A stretch of 64,000 nt of DNA from FEB-10 sp963710645 (GTDB taxonomy: Bacteria > Acidobacteriota > Thermoanaerobaculia > Thermoanaerobaculales > Sulfomarinibacteraceae): positions 186,001 to 250,000 of the forward strand of contig CAVQBD010000002.1 of assembly GCA_963710645.1 (NCBI GenBank), written 5' to 3'. This document shows, piece after piece, positions 54,599 through 63,441 of this stretch. Made by a program: the position numbers and the translations under genes. The first letter of the stretch is position 1; every line of letters begins with the position of its first letter. A model generated the notes under the pieces. The model was not told the DNA's origin and made no database searches. It saw only the letters and a list, made by a program, of their open reading frames with translations.

Positions 54599-55741
54599 TC
54601 AGGGAGTGCCGGCCTCATCGGCCTCGATGGCGTTCTCCCCCGACTCGCGGCGGTCGCGGATGAACCACGACGTGACCTTGGATTCCTTGACACCGCGCAC
54701 CACTGCCTCGAGGTCCTGGTAGAGCTGCGGATCGTTGAGGAATGCTCCGGCGGTTCCCTCGCCCTCGTCGAGCTTCTGCATCACCGACCGCAAATGGAAC
54801 ATCAGCAGCTGCATGTCGCCGAGGAAGTCGTCGGCGTACTCCTTGTCCTGCATCAGCCGGGGCAGAGTGCCCTCGCCGCTCGCCAGTTGCTCGAATGCGG
54901 TGGACATGGCCTGGCTGGCATCTCTCATGGCCGCCACCGTCTCGCGCAGCATCTGGGCGGTTTGCGGGTCCTTGAAGAGCATGGCATAGGTGCTGTCGGT
55001 GCGCTCGAGATCACGGGTGAACCTGGCCCCGGTCAGCCGAAGGGCATGGGCGGTGGCGTAGAGATCGTCGGCCATTTGATCGTCAGTGAGTAATCGACCG
55101 ACCAGCCCTTCGCCGGCCTCGATTCGGGCGAGAATGGTCTCGAGTGAAGCCAGCGAAGACTTGGCCATGTCGCTGAACTTCTCCTCGTCGGCCGTTGTTC
55201 TCGTAAGCTCCCCGAGGAGCCCTTCGCCACCCTCGATCCGGTTGAGGATGACCTTCAGGCTCGACGAAATGGTGACCAGGTTGGCCATCAGATCCTCGCC
55301 GCCGGACACCAGCTCGTCCACCTCGGCCGGGTCTTTGCCAGGCACCATTCCGCCTTCCAGGATCCGTTCGGTCTCGGCTGATCCGCCACGGATCTCGAGG
55401 TACTTGTCGCCCAGCAGACCGATGGTCTTGATGGATGCCACGCTGTCGTTCCTGATGCGTTCGGTATAGATGGCGTTGACCGTGAACCGGACCGTGATCC
55501 GGTTCTCGTCGGGCCGGATCGGCAGGTCGATGGACTCGACAAAGCCGACGTTGACGCCGCTCACCCTCACCGGTGCGCCGGTTTGAAGACCGGTAACGTT
55601 TGAAAACGAGGTGTGGTACCGGGTGTGGTGGATGAAGATCTGCTGGCGTTTGCCGATGGTCAGCACGGCGACAGAGAGCAGCACCAGCGCGGCCACCGTG
55701 AGGGCGCCGACCCGGAGATTTCTCTTGATCTCGTCACGCAT
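54599..55741 (-). CDS. mlaD: MlaD-like MCE-domain lipid-transport protein
   Basis: 380 residues from ATG 55741 (GGGAGG upstream). One N-terminal membrane helix (about 10-30), a single MCE domain (about 37-115: GLQTGAPVRVSGVNVGFVESI, GLLGDKYLEI), then a long helical region that may form a tube. It binds lipid between inner and outer membranes. It overlaps the mlaF stop by 8 bases. Confidence 0.92.
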   Translation of the reverse strand: MRDEIKRNLRVGALTVAALVLLSVAVLTIGKRQQIFIHHTRYHTSFSNVTGLQTGAPVRVSGVNVGFVESIDLPIRPDENRITVRFTVNAIYTERIRNDSVASIKTIGLLGDKYLEIRGGSAETERILEGGMVPGKDPAEVDELVSGGEDLMANLVTISSSLKVILNRIEGGEGLLGELTRTTADEEKFSDMAKSSLASLETILARIEAGEGLVGRLLTDDQMADDLYATAHALRLTGARFTRDLERTDSTYAMLFKDPQTAQMLRETVAAMRDASQAMSTAFEQLASGEGTLPRLMQDKEYADDFLGDMQLLMFHLRSVMQKLDEGEGTAGAFLNDPQLYQDLEAVVRGVKESKVTSWFIRDRRESGENAIEADEAGTP

Positions 55742-56480
55742 CGCTACCTCCCGCCTCAAAGAATTGTCGTACCGCATCGGGGCTGTCCAGCCTGGCCTGA
55801 GCGACCGTTCCTGAGAACACGAATTCGCCGTCGTGGAGAAAGACCACCCGCTCGGCGACCCGTGACACCAGGGGAAGGTCGTGGGTGACCACCACCGACG
55901 TCACCGAGGGACTCTGCCCGAGATCGATGATGAGCCGGGCGATGGCCTCGCTGGTGACCGGATCGAGCCCTGTGGTGGGTTCGTCGTAAAGCATGATCTC
56001 CGGCTCGAGGGCCAACGCGCGGGCCACCGCCACCCGTTTGCGCATCCCGCCGGAGAGTTCCGACGGCTGGAGGTGCTCCGCGTTGTCGAGGCGAACCATG
56101 GACAGCAGCTCCAAAACCCGTTCGTGGAGAGCCTCCGGCTCCATGTCCCGGTGTTCCCGAAGGGGGAAGGCCACGTTGTCGAAGACGTCCATGGAGTCAA
56201 AAAGTGCGCCTCCCTGGAAGAGATAGGAAACCCGACGTCTCAGCGGCACCAGCTCCTGTTCGGTCATCTCGGAGACCTGTGAGCCGAGGACGTCGATGGT
56301 GCCGCCGTCGGCGCGGATCAGGCCGTTGATGGTCTTGAGCGTGACCGATTTTCCGGAACCGGAGGCGCCGAGAAGAGCGACGGTGGATCCGCGTTCCACA
56401 TCCAGCGTCACCGAGCGAAGGACGGATTTGTCGCCAAAGGACTTGGAGACATCGCGGAGCAGGATCACCGGGTCATTCAT
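55734..56480 (-). CDS. mlaF: MlaF-like ABC ATP-binding protein
   Basis: 248 residues. Walker A GASGSGKS, signature LSGGMRKRV, Walker B IMLYDEPTTGLDP, and the His of VVVTHDL. Canonical ATPase of the Mla lipid transport system, with mlaE 1 base upstream and mlaD downstream. Confidence 0.94.
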   Translation of the reverse strand: MNDPVILLRDVSKSFGDKSVLRSVTLDVERGSTVALLGASGSGKSVTLKTINGLIRADGGTIDVLGSQVSEMTEQELVPLRRRVSYLFQGGALFDSMDVFDNVAFPLREHRDMEPEALHERVLELLSMVRLDNAEHLQPSELSGGMRKRVAVARALALEPEIMLYDEPTTGLDPVTSEAIARLIIDLGQSPSVTSVVVTHDLPLVSRVAERVVFLHDGEFVFSGTVAQARLDSPDAVRQFFEAGGSDA

Positions 56481-56481
56481 G

Positions 56482-57249
56482 TCACAACGCCAGAAACAGT
56501 TTGGTGATGAAAAAGTCCGAGATCAGCACGGAGATGGCGACCACATACACGGTGTTTGTGGTGGCCTTGCCGACGCCGTCCGCTCCACCGCGCGCATTGA
56601 GACCGTTGTAGCAACCGAGGAGGGCGATCTGGAAAGCAAAGAGCAGCGGCTTGGCCACGCCCAGCGCGACGTCGTCGAAACTCAGTACTTGAAAGGTCCG
56701 TTGAAGGTAGAAGGAGGCGCTCAATCCTTCCTGGAACACACCGATCAGGAGGCCGCCGAAGATCCCCATGGCGTCGGCAAGGATGGTCAACAGGGGGAGC
56801 ATGGCGATGGTTGCCCACAGTCTCGGGACGACGAGTTTGCGTACCGGATCCGAACCCATGGAACGGATCGCGTCCACCTGTTCGGTGACCGCCATGGATC
56901 CGATTTCGGCTGCGATGCCCGAACCGACCCGTCCTCCCACCATGAGGGCGGTGAGAACCGGGCCCAGCTCTCGCACGAGGGACAGCGCGACGACCTCGCC
57001 GATGTACATCCGGGCGCCGAATTGGCCCAGGGCGTAGGCGGTCTGGAGGGCGAGCACCATGCCGGTGAACAGGGCGGTGATGTTGGTCAGGTTGAGGGAG
57101 CCGACCCCGATCCGGTCACACTGACGGAAGACCTCGGCGACATCCAGCGGCCGCGTGAACATTCGAACGACCGACTGACCGGCGAGTCGTGTCACCTCGC
57201 CGATCTGGGACAGAAAAGAGAGTGGTGCAACCATCAGTGATCGCTTCAT
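56482..57249 (-). CDS. mlaE: MlaE-like ABC permease
   Basis: 255 residues, five to six membrane helices, MlaE/DUF140 family: RELGPVLTALMVGGRVGSGIAAEIGSM, RLWATIAMLPLLT, LLFAFQIALLGC. First of mlaE-mlaF-mlaD on this strand. Supports an outer membrane in the host. Confidence 0.94.
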   Translation of the reverse strand: MKRSLMVAPLSFLSQIGEVTRLAGQSVVRMFTRPLDVAEVFRQCDRIGVGSLNLTNITALFTGMVLALQTAYALGQFGARMYIGEVVALSLVRELGPVLTALMVGGRVGSGIAAEIGSMAVTEQVDAIRSMGSDPVRKLVVPRLWATIAMLPLLTILADAMGIFGGLLIGVFQEGLSASFYLQRTFQVLSFDDVALGVAKPLLFAFQIALLGCYNGLNARGGADGVGKATTNTVYVVAISVLISDFFITKLFLAL

Positions 57250-57559
57250 CGTAACCTAGCCGCCCCGAGAGGTTCCGGGTTCCGGGTTTTGAGTTGACCC
57301 CCGGGCGCGGTGGGTCTCGCATCTCGCATCTCGCATCTGGTATCTGGGTGGGCAGGGGCTACCCTCTGCTCCCTACTACCTGCTCCTCTCTGCACTTTCT
57401 ACACCCTCCACACCCTCCACACCCTCTGCACCATCCACGCCCTCCACACGGGGTTGGCGATGGTGTACAACCCACAACCAACAACCTACTCCGGGACGAG
57501 GGGGCGAACCATGGCGTTTCTTCAACCAGCGCCGTGACATACGCCGGTGTCGCCCGGGC
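57250..57559. repeat. repeats between divergent mlaE and ribH genes
   Basis: CTCGCAT heptamers (about 57315-57345) and a 9-base CCACACCCT-type repeat (about 57388-57440), the only clear non-heptamer tandem repeat in the window. No gene. Confidence 0.75.
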
Positions 57560-57588
57560 TTGGGTGACGGTGGAAAAGTCGGTACAAT
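57560..57588 (+). promoter_or_regulatory. candidate promoter of ribH-nusB operon
   Basis: TTGGGT (57560-57565), 17 bases, TACAAT (57583-57588); start of transcription would be about 57595. The -35 is weak and the -10 good. Confidence 0.5.
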
Positions 57589-57608
57589 GGTGTGTCTGGA
57601 GGCATGCA

Positions 57609-58082
57609 ATGCAGGTGATCGAAGGTAAGTTGGAGGCTCGGGGTCTGCGGTTCGCGCTGGTCGTGAGTCGATTCAACGAGGCCCTGACCTCTCGTCTTGA
57701 ATCCGGGGCGATGGATTGTCTCGTCCGGCACGGCGCGGATGAGGACGCGATTGCTATTTTCAGAGTTCCAGGGGCGTGGGAGATTCCCATGGTCGCCGCC
57801 AAGTTGGCCGCGGTGGGAGGCTACGATGCCGTGGTCTGCTTGGGTGCGCTGGTTCGCGGCGGCACGGCTCACTTCGACCTGATCGCCAACGAGGTTGCCA
57901 AGGGCATCGCGGCGAGCGCCATGGCCTCGGGGATCCCGATCACCTTTGGAGTGATCACCGCCGAGACTCTCGAACAGGCGGTGGAACGTGCGGGAACCAA
58001 GATGGGAAACAAGGGTTGGGAAGCGGCCCTGGCCGCGATCGAGATGGCACACCTTTATCGAGGAATCGACGGGGAGAACTAG
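57609..58082 (+). CDS. ribH: 6,7-dimethyl-8-ribityllumazine synthase
   Basis: 157 residues. Family motifs SRFNEALTSRLESGA, VPGAWEIPM, and CLGALVRGGTAHFDLI with the catalytic His. It makes the riboflavin precursor lumazine. It is directly followed by nusB with no gap, a common pairing. The frame stays open upstream but lacks coding character before ATG 57609. Confidence 0.95.
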   Translation: MQVIEGKLEARGLRFALVVSRFNEALTSRLESGAMDCLVRHGADEDAIAIFRVPGAWEIPMVAAKLAAVGGYDAVVCLGALVRGGTAHFDLIANEVAKGIAASAMASGIPITFGVITAETLEQAVERAGTKMGNKGWEAALAAIEMAHLYRGIDGEN

Positions 58083-58496
58083 GTGGGATCCCGCCGACGG
58101 GCCCGCGAGCTGGCACTCCAGCTGTTGTACCAGTATGAACTGACCGGTGCCGAGCCGGAGGCCATGCAGGCCGAGTTCGAGGAGTGGCGGGGAGCAACCG
58201 ATGGGATTCGGGACTTCGCCGACTCGCTGCTCCGGGGCACCCTCGAACACCTCGAGGAAATCGATGGCGAACTCGAAACCCAGACCGCCCACTGGCGGTT
58301 GGACCGACTTGCCGCTGTGGACCGCAATATATTACGGCTGGCCATGTACGAGCTGCTTTACAACCTGGAGACCCCCCACGCCGTGGTGATCGACGAGGCC
58401 ATCGAGATCGCCAAGAAATTTGGCGCGGTGGAGTCGCCCAGATTCGTCAATGGGGTGCTCGACGGTTTTGTCAGACGCAGGGCCCCTGCTTCATGA
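58083..58496 (+). CDS. nusB: transcription antitermination factor NusB
   Basis: 137 residues from GTG 58083. Arg-rich N-terminus RRRARELALQLLYQYE and the conserved WRLDRLAAVDRNILRLAMYELL and IDEAIEIAKKFG segments. It binds boxA RNA with NusE in rRNA antitermination. It overlaps the next gene by four bases. Confidence 0.95.
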   Translation: MGSRRRARELALQLLYQYELTGAEPEAMQAEFEEWRGATDGIRDFADSLLRGTLEHLEEIDGELETQTAHWRLDRLAAVDRNILRLAMYELLYNLETPHAVVIDEAIEIAKKFGAVESPRFVNGVLDGFVRRRAPAS

Positions 58497-59470
58497 GGCC
58501 CATTCTGGTCGCCCTGTGCATCGTGGGGGCGACCTGGGGTGCCGCCCAGGAAGCCGCCTACATCGTGACTGGTGGACAGCGTCCGGTGAATGTGGTGGCC
58601 AATGGTTATGTCCAGTCGGTGACCTCTTCGACCGACGACGGGGCCGAGGTTCGCGTTGCCGCGATCCTCGGGCCGATTGGTTCCGAGGGCACCTACGAGG
58701 AGATCAGAAATCGGGAGATCGTGGGTGTCCCAGAGGACTTCGATCTACCGGCCAGACTGCGGTCGGAATTGAGGCCGGAGCTTTCCGCCTGGGAGGCCGC
58801 CACCACGATTCTCGAGTGGTCGGCGCGGTACGTGATGGTGGATGCGGCGGACAACGAACCGCAGGACGCCGCGAGTGTACTGGCTCGCGGCCGCGGGAGG
58901 TGTTCGGGCGTGGCCAACGCCACCGCAGCGCTGCTGCTCGCGGCCGGTTTCGAGGCCGCCACCGTCAGCGGACTCCTGGTTTCCGACAACGGTCGGGTTC
59001 CCCATCGGTGGGTGGCGTGCCGGCTCCCGGGTGCGGGCTGGGTCCACACCGATCCCACGCTCGGTCTGTGGACCATTACGGCCAACCATGTCGCGTTCGC
59101 TGATGCGGTGGAGGATGTGCCGGATGTGAGAGTCATTCAGGAGCCGGCAGATGGTCTGTCGGCGTTGCCGCGGCGTGGGGGTCGCCCGCTGCGGCCCAAT
59201 CTCGGCTCCGATCTCGTCTGCAGGGTCGTGGGCGATGGTGACAGCAGTTCGGTGATCGCGATTCTCCGCGGGGGCGCCGGGGCGATCCACAGGGTGGCCC
59301 TCGATCCCGAGGGGCGGTTCACAGCTATCCTTCCCGGTCGTTGGCGGCTCACCGTCATGGCCGGAGACGAGGTGATCGAGGACCGGGACCTCGAGCTCCG
59401 GGCCGGCCAGCTTCAGAGTTTTGTTGTGACCTTGCCCGAGAGCGGAGTCAAACGGGAGGTGGGGTCGTGA
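58493..59470 (+). CDS. exported transglutaminase-like protein
   Basis: 325 residues. Signal peptide (about 1-18). The transglutaminase core has the catalytic triad Cys (GRCSGVANA), His (HRWVAC) and Asp (HTDPTLG). A C-terminal beta-sandwich of about 90 residues may be carboxypeptidase-regulatory-like. Such enzymes can be proteases or crosslinkers; substrate unknown. It overlaps nusB and the next gene by four bases each. Confidence 0.82.
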   Translation: MRPILVALCIVGATWGAAQEAAYIVTGGQRPVNVVANGYVQSVTSSTDDGAEVRVAAILGPIGSEGTYEEIRNREIVGVPEDFDLPARLRSELRPELSAWEAATTILEWSARYVMVDAADNEPQDAASVLARGRGRCSGVANATAALLLAAGFEAATVSGLLVSDNGRVPHRWVACRLPGAGWVHTDPTLGLWTITANHVAFADAVEDVPDVRVIQEPADGLSALPRRGGRPLRPNLGSDLVCRVVGDGDSSSVIAILRGGAGAIHRVALDPEGRFTAILPGRWRLTVMAGDEVIEDRDLELRAGQLQSFVVTLPESGVKREVGS

Positions 59471-60834
59471 GGCGCGTGTTGTCGGGAACCCTGACCCACC
59501 TGGCGCCGTCGGCTCTGCTGCGGCTGTTGTCCGCCACTGCGCCCAGCGGAGTTCTCGAGCTGACCACCGACGCCGGCAATCTTCGGATCGAGACCGCCCA
59601 CGGCAAGGTGGCGATGCCCAATCCAGGCGAGTTGCGCCGGGTGGGACGGATCCTGAGGAGCACCAGCGGCAGCTTCCGGTTCGCGCCGCTCAAGGTCCGG
59701 CCCATTGACGGCAGGTCACTGACCCTGACCGCCCTGGCCGATGCCGCCGAAGCCACCGAGCAGGTACTGGAAGCCGCCCGTGACGGAGACGTGGACTTCG
59801 GCCGGTTGTTCGCCGGTGAGATCACCGAGATGTCGAGACCTGCCCCGGTCGCCAACATCCATGTGCTGCCATCGGAACCGCTGGACAACCCGCTGGACGA
59901 ACTCCTGTCCGATCTCGAAAAGACGGCACCCGATGAGTTGTTGCTCACCCAAGTTGGGGTGGTGGCGCAGGATCCCAGGATCTGGAGGGGCACACTCGAG
60001 GCGGGCTGGCGACGTCGCGGTTGGGCCTTGAACGTGAGCAGTTCCCCCTCTGAAATCGTGGTCGACGAAATCACTGCGCTGGTCCTCCATCAGGAGGAGT
60101 CTTTCGATCGCTCCGACCGGGAAGACGAGTGGATCAGCCTCGTGCGTCGTGCGGTGGAAGCGGCGCCGTCGGTCCCTGTTGTGTGGGTCGGCAGCATCCG
60201 CGACTCCCGGTGGCTGAGCCGTTTGATCGAGTCCGGGGTGTCCTTCCTGATGCCGGCTCCGGATAGCCGGTCGTCTCGGGCTCAGGCCCGATTCGCCGAA
60301 GATCTGGCCATGGTCCTCGATCGTCAGATGAAAAATCGCCAGGCTTTGGCGTCGGCCCGCCAACCGAAATCGGTGTATGAGTTGGTGGACACCCTGCTCG
60401 AGGAGGACGATCCCGACCGGGCCGTCGGATCCCTGCTCCAGCTGGCGTCCAACCAACTGTGGCGCGGCGCGGTGCTGATGGTGGAGGAGACGGCGGTCCG
60501 TTGCCGGGCGGGATACGGTTACCCGTTGAACAGAGATGCCACGGCGCTGCCACGCGGGGTGGGTCTTTTGGAACGCACCATCCGCAGTGGCGAAGCCACT
60601 GTCGGCGTGGAACCGTCGTCGCCCGCCGCCGAGCAGCTCGCCCACGTTCTCGGGATCGCCACCCTACCCGCTGAAACCGCGGTCATCCCGCTGGGCATGG
60701 GGGCCACGGTTGTGGGTCTGCTGGTGGCGGACCGGGAGGGCGAGCCGTTGCCCGAGCTGCGGGAGATCACGCTGTTGGCCTGCTGCCTCGGCGGCGTCGT
60801 GGTGCGTGGGGAAAACAACCACCACGGCGGTTGA
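59467..60834 (+). CDS. DUF4388 (PATAN-like) domain protein
   Basis: 455 residues from GTG 59467. DUF4388 at the N-terminus (LSGTLTHLAPSALLRLLSATAPSGVLEL, VGRILRSTSGSFRF). The middle (about 160-300) resembles a degenerate receiver-like fold, and the C-terminus (about 310-450) looks like a GAF domain. Such proteins often work in signalling or gliding systems. No DNA-binding motif seen. Confidence 0.75.
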   Translation: MRRVLSGTLTHLAPSALLRLLSATAPSGVLELTTDAGNLRIETAHGKVAMPNPGELRRVGRILRSTSGSFRFAPLKVRPIDGRSLTLTALADAAEATEQVLEAARDGDVDFGRLFAGEITEMSRPAPVANIHVLPSEPLDNPLDELLSDLEKTAPDELLLTQVGVVAQDPRIWRGTLEAGWRRRGWALNVSSSPSEIVVDEITALVLHQEESFDRSDREDEWISLVRRAVEAAPSVPVVWVGSIRDSRWLSRLIESGVSFLMPAPDSRSSRAQARFAEDLAMVLDRQMKNRQALASARQPKSVYELVDTLLEEDDPDRAVGSLLQLASNQLWRGAVLMVEETAVRCRAGYGYPLNRDATALPRGVGLLERTIRSGEATVGVEPSSPAAEQLAHVLGIATLPAETAVIPLGMGATVVGLLVADREGEPLPELREITLLACCLGGVVVRGENNHHGG

Positions 60835-61349
60835 TGGGATTGCGCCGGTCAGGTGTGCAAGAGAGTCGAAAGTCCAAAGTTGAAAGTTACACGTTGAACG
60901 TTGAAAGTTCCCGCCCACCCACCCGGAGCGGGTGGGCGCGTATGGCGGGCGTGCCGTCTCTGACGATTTTGGGTTAAGGTCGAACAGTCTGCGTGTCGCG
61001 ACGAGTCCCAAACATCGTCAGAGGGGGCTTCCTCGGGGAGCGCCTCGGGGAGATGGGCGCGTTGAAGCCGGTGAATCGAACCGTACGTCCGTGCCCGGGT
61101 TCAGGGAGCAGTGGAGCGACAGCAACCAGGGGCAGCGACCAGAGGCAGCGATCCGGGACAGCGATCAGCGGCCGCGCCCGCGGGAGCGGCCTGCTCCCTT
61201 CGCCCCGCTCCTCTGTCCGGACGCGAACGCGGACGCTGGGCTGGTCTCCCCCCTTTCCACACTTTCCACACCGGGTGGTCGGGGGCCGGCGTGAAACCCA
61301 ACGCCAGCGGCCGGCATATGTCCATTCGTGGACACCTGTGTACGATCTG
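60835..61349. repeat. repeat-rich non-coding region
   Basis: GTTGAAA-type heptamers (60877-60910) and a second copy of the dispersed element: TCTCTGACGATTTTGGG at 60956-60972 and CTCGGGGAGCGC near 61034. AGCGAC/AGCGAT-type short repeats (61115-61172) follow. No gene is supportable. Confidence 0.75.
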
Positions 61350-61378
61350 TTGACAGACTGTTGCCTTCTGGATATGAT
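61350..61378 (+). promoter_or_regulatory. strong sigma70-type promoter of the FHA gene
   Basis: TTGACA (61350-61355), 17-base spacer, TATGAT (61373-61378). Start of transcription would be about 61385, giving a leader of about 160 bases that includes a CCCCTGCC/GGCGGGG stem near 61429-61446. Confidence 0.75.
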
Positions 61379-61544
61379 AAATGTCTTGAGTATCTTCACC
61401 TTAGTCGGTTGGAAGCGTGGACTTCACAACCCCTGCCAAGGCGGGGAGATTTATTGTCCTGACGGAAACAGCTGAGGGGTTTCGAACCAGTTTTCAACAG
61501 CGTGCTGTGAAGAAGCTGGTCAATTCAAGGGGACGGGGGTCGAA

Positions 61545-63365
61545 ATGGTGACACTGGCCATCGAAGGGAGCGGCGGATCCGAGCTCACCTATGAATTGGT
61601 GAAACAGGTGATTTCCATCGGAGCGTCCAGCCAGAACGACGTGGTGCTCAGATCGCCCGGAGTGGCGCCGCGGCATGTCGTGATCCAGCGCAACGGCAAC
61701 GTCTACACCTTCCTCGCTCAGCCGAGACAGGTTGTGGTGCTCAACGGAGAGCGGCGCTCGAGGGGCGTGCTCCGGGTGGGAGATCGCATTCGGATCGGCA
61801 GCGCCACCGTGGTCTTCAAGGGGATGGATGCGGAGGACACCGAGGTCGAGCTGATCAACGCGTCGGAAGCCGAGGCTTCGAACTCCGTTGCCGCCCCGAC
61901 CGCAAAATCACCGCGATCGAGATCCGAGGTCGTGCTCTACTCCGAACCCAATCGGATTTCGGAGGCCCGGCACCACATGGTGGAGATTTTCAGGGCCGGA
62001 GTGCGTTCGGACCTTGTTCCCTCGCTGCGGACCTTTTTCGACAACTTCTTCACGAATCGGCAAGCGATGCTGGCATGGCTCGACGAGAACGGCCGCTTCC
62101 AACCGGTGGTGTCGCAGTGGACCGGGGAGGTGCCGAAACTCCCAGCCAGGACATTTGACGAACTGGGCACCGGAGGACGTTACGCGATCCTCCGCCTCGG
62201 CGTCCGTGAACTCCTGATCTACCCCGTGTCGCGAGGGGCCCTGGACTCACAAGCCTATTTGATCGTTGAAACCATGGAAGATGATATGGAGCACGACCAG
62301 GTCCTGCTGGCCGAGCTCGCCAGAATGCTCGCGGTGCATTGGGAACGCGTCGAGAATTCCAGTTCGCTTTACGGCCCGTGGGAAGACGCGGCTCGCAAGA
62401 CGACCGAGGAGCAGCTTCCCGGGACGTCCCAGGCGGTGCGAGTTCTGAGAGACAGCGTGGTACAGGCGGCGAGGTCCACCTTCCCGGTGTTGTTGTGCGG
62501 GCGGCCCGGCTCTGGTCGGATGGCTGTGGCGACCCAGATCGCCTCGATCCATCCCACCGGTGATCTCCCGGTCCAGGCCATTCAGGTCAAGGGGGATGAT
62601 GACGAGGCGTTCCGTATCGCACTCTTTGGGTCGTCGTCCGGTCAGAAGGCCGGCAGTGGTTTGGCCGAACGGGCGAAGGGTTCGGTGGTGGTCATCCGTG
62701 ATGTGCACAAATTGTCACCTGCGATGCAGCGCGAGGTGGCGGCCGCCATTTCTCACGATGTGGACACCGGTTATGGTCCGGCCGTGCGGTGGATCGCCAC
62801 CACCGAGTCCGACTGCATGGCGTTGGTCAACGAGGGTATTCTCGACTCCACCCTCTACAATTTGTTCCAAAGGCACATCATGCGGATTCCGGCCCTGAAT
62901 CAGCGGCGGGAAGACCTGCCACTGCTCGTTGTGCGGCTTCTCGACGCCATCGGTGCGGAGCAGGACAAGGAAATCCGCGGCATTGAGTTGGAAACTCTCA
63001 ATTCTCTCCTGGAGCACCCCTTTGAGGGCGAGATGACCGAGCTGCTCGGTGAGTTGCGTCGGCTGGTTTCCGCGACTCCAGAGGGCGAGATGGTGCGTGG
63101 CACGGTCCCTGCACACCCGAGTGGTCGTTTGATTGGCTCCCCGGCGGACGGCGACGAGATCGAAGCCGCATCGCTGATTGCGCAGGACGACCTCAAGACC
63201 GTCGTGCCCGCGGTGGAACGGTTGATTATTGATCGCGTGATGCGGAGAACCATGGGAAATCAGAGCAAGGCGGCCCGGACTTTGAATTTGTCTCGGGGCG
63301 CCTTGATTGCCAAGATCAAGGAGTACGGCGTCCCGGACTACCGGTATCTCCGACGCAACCGATAA
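61545..63365 (+). CDS. FHA-domain protein with degenerate sigma54-activator-like AAA+ and Fis-type HTH
   Basis: 606 residues. FHA domain at 1-95 (ISIGASSQNDVVLRSPGVAPRHVVI), linker, GAF-like region (about 140-270), then an AAA+ domain. The Walker A lysine is replaced (GRPGSGR), Walker B reads VVVIRDVHK, and no GAFTGA loop is present. A Fis-like helix ends the protein (GNQSKAARTLNLSRGALIAKI). It cannot be a normal sigma54 activator; it may bind DNA and phosphothreonine partners in response to a Ser/Thr kinase. Long leader from the promoter at 61350. Confidence 0.82.
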   Translation: MVTLAIEGSGGSELTYELVKQVISIGASSQNDVVLRSPGVAPRHVVIQRNGNVYTFLAQPRQVVVLNGERRSRGVLRVGDRIRIGSATVVFKGMDAEDTEVELINASEAEASNSVAAPTAKSPRSRSEVVLYSEPNRISEARHHMVEIFRAGVRSDLVPSLRTFFDNFFTNRQAMLAWLDENGRFQPVVSQWTGEVPKLPARTFDELGTGGRYAILRLGVRELLIYPVSRGALDSQAYLIVETMEDDMEHDQVLLAELARMLAVHWERVENSSSLYGPWEDAARKTTEEQLPGTSQAVRVLRDSVVQAARSTFPVLLCGRPGSGRMAVATQIASIHPTGDLPVQAIQVKGDDDEAFRIALFGSSSGQKAGSGLAERAKGSVVVIRDVHKLSPAMQREVAAAISHDVDTGYGPAVRWIATTESDCMALVNEGILDSTLYNLFQRHIMRIPALNQRREDLPLLVVRLLDAIGAEQDKEIRGIELETLNSLLEHPFEGEMTELLGELRRLVSATPEGEMVRGTVPAHPSGRLIGSPADGDEIEAASLIAQDDLKTVVPAVERLIIDRVMRRTMGNQSKAARTLNLSRGALIAKIKEYGVPDYRYLRRNR

Positions 63366-63441
63366 TGGCTAGGGGCTAGAACCTCCACCCGCCCGAGTCG
63401 GGATTCGAATTTCTAATTCCGAATTTCGAATTCTCCACCTC
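63366..63441. repeat. short repeats between convergent genes
   Basis: GGCTAGGGGCTAG and TTCGAAT/TTCTAAT-type units, related to the repeats at 41007-41083. Confidence 0.7.

Noticed and set aside
57294..57608. N-terminal extension of ribH
   Set aside because: Composed of intergenic heptamer and 9-base repeats; lumazine synthase starts at ATG 57609.
60932..61475. Several open frames between the DUF4388 and FHA genes
   Set aside because: They lie in dispersed repeat DNA and overlap the promoter at 61350.
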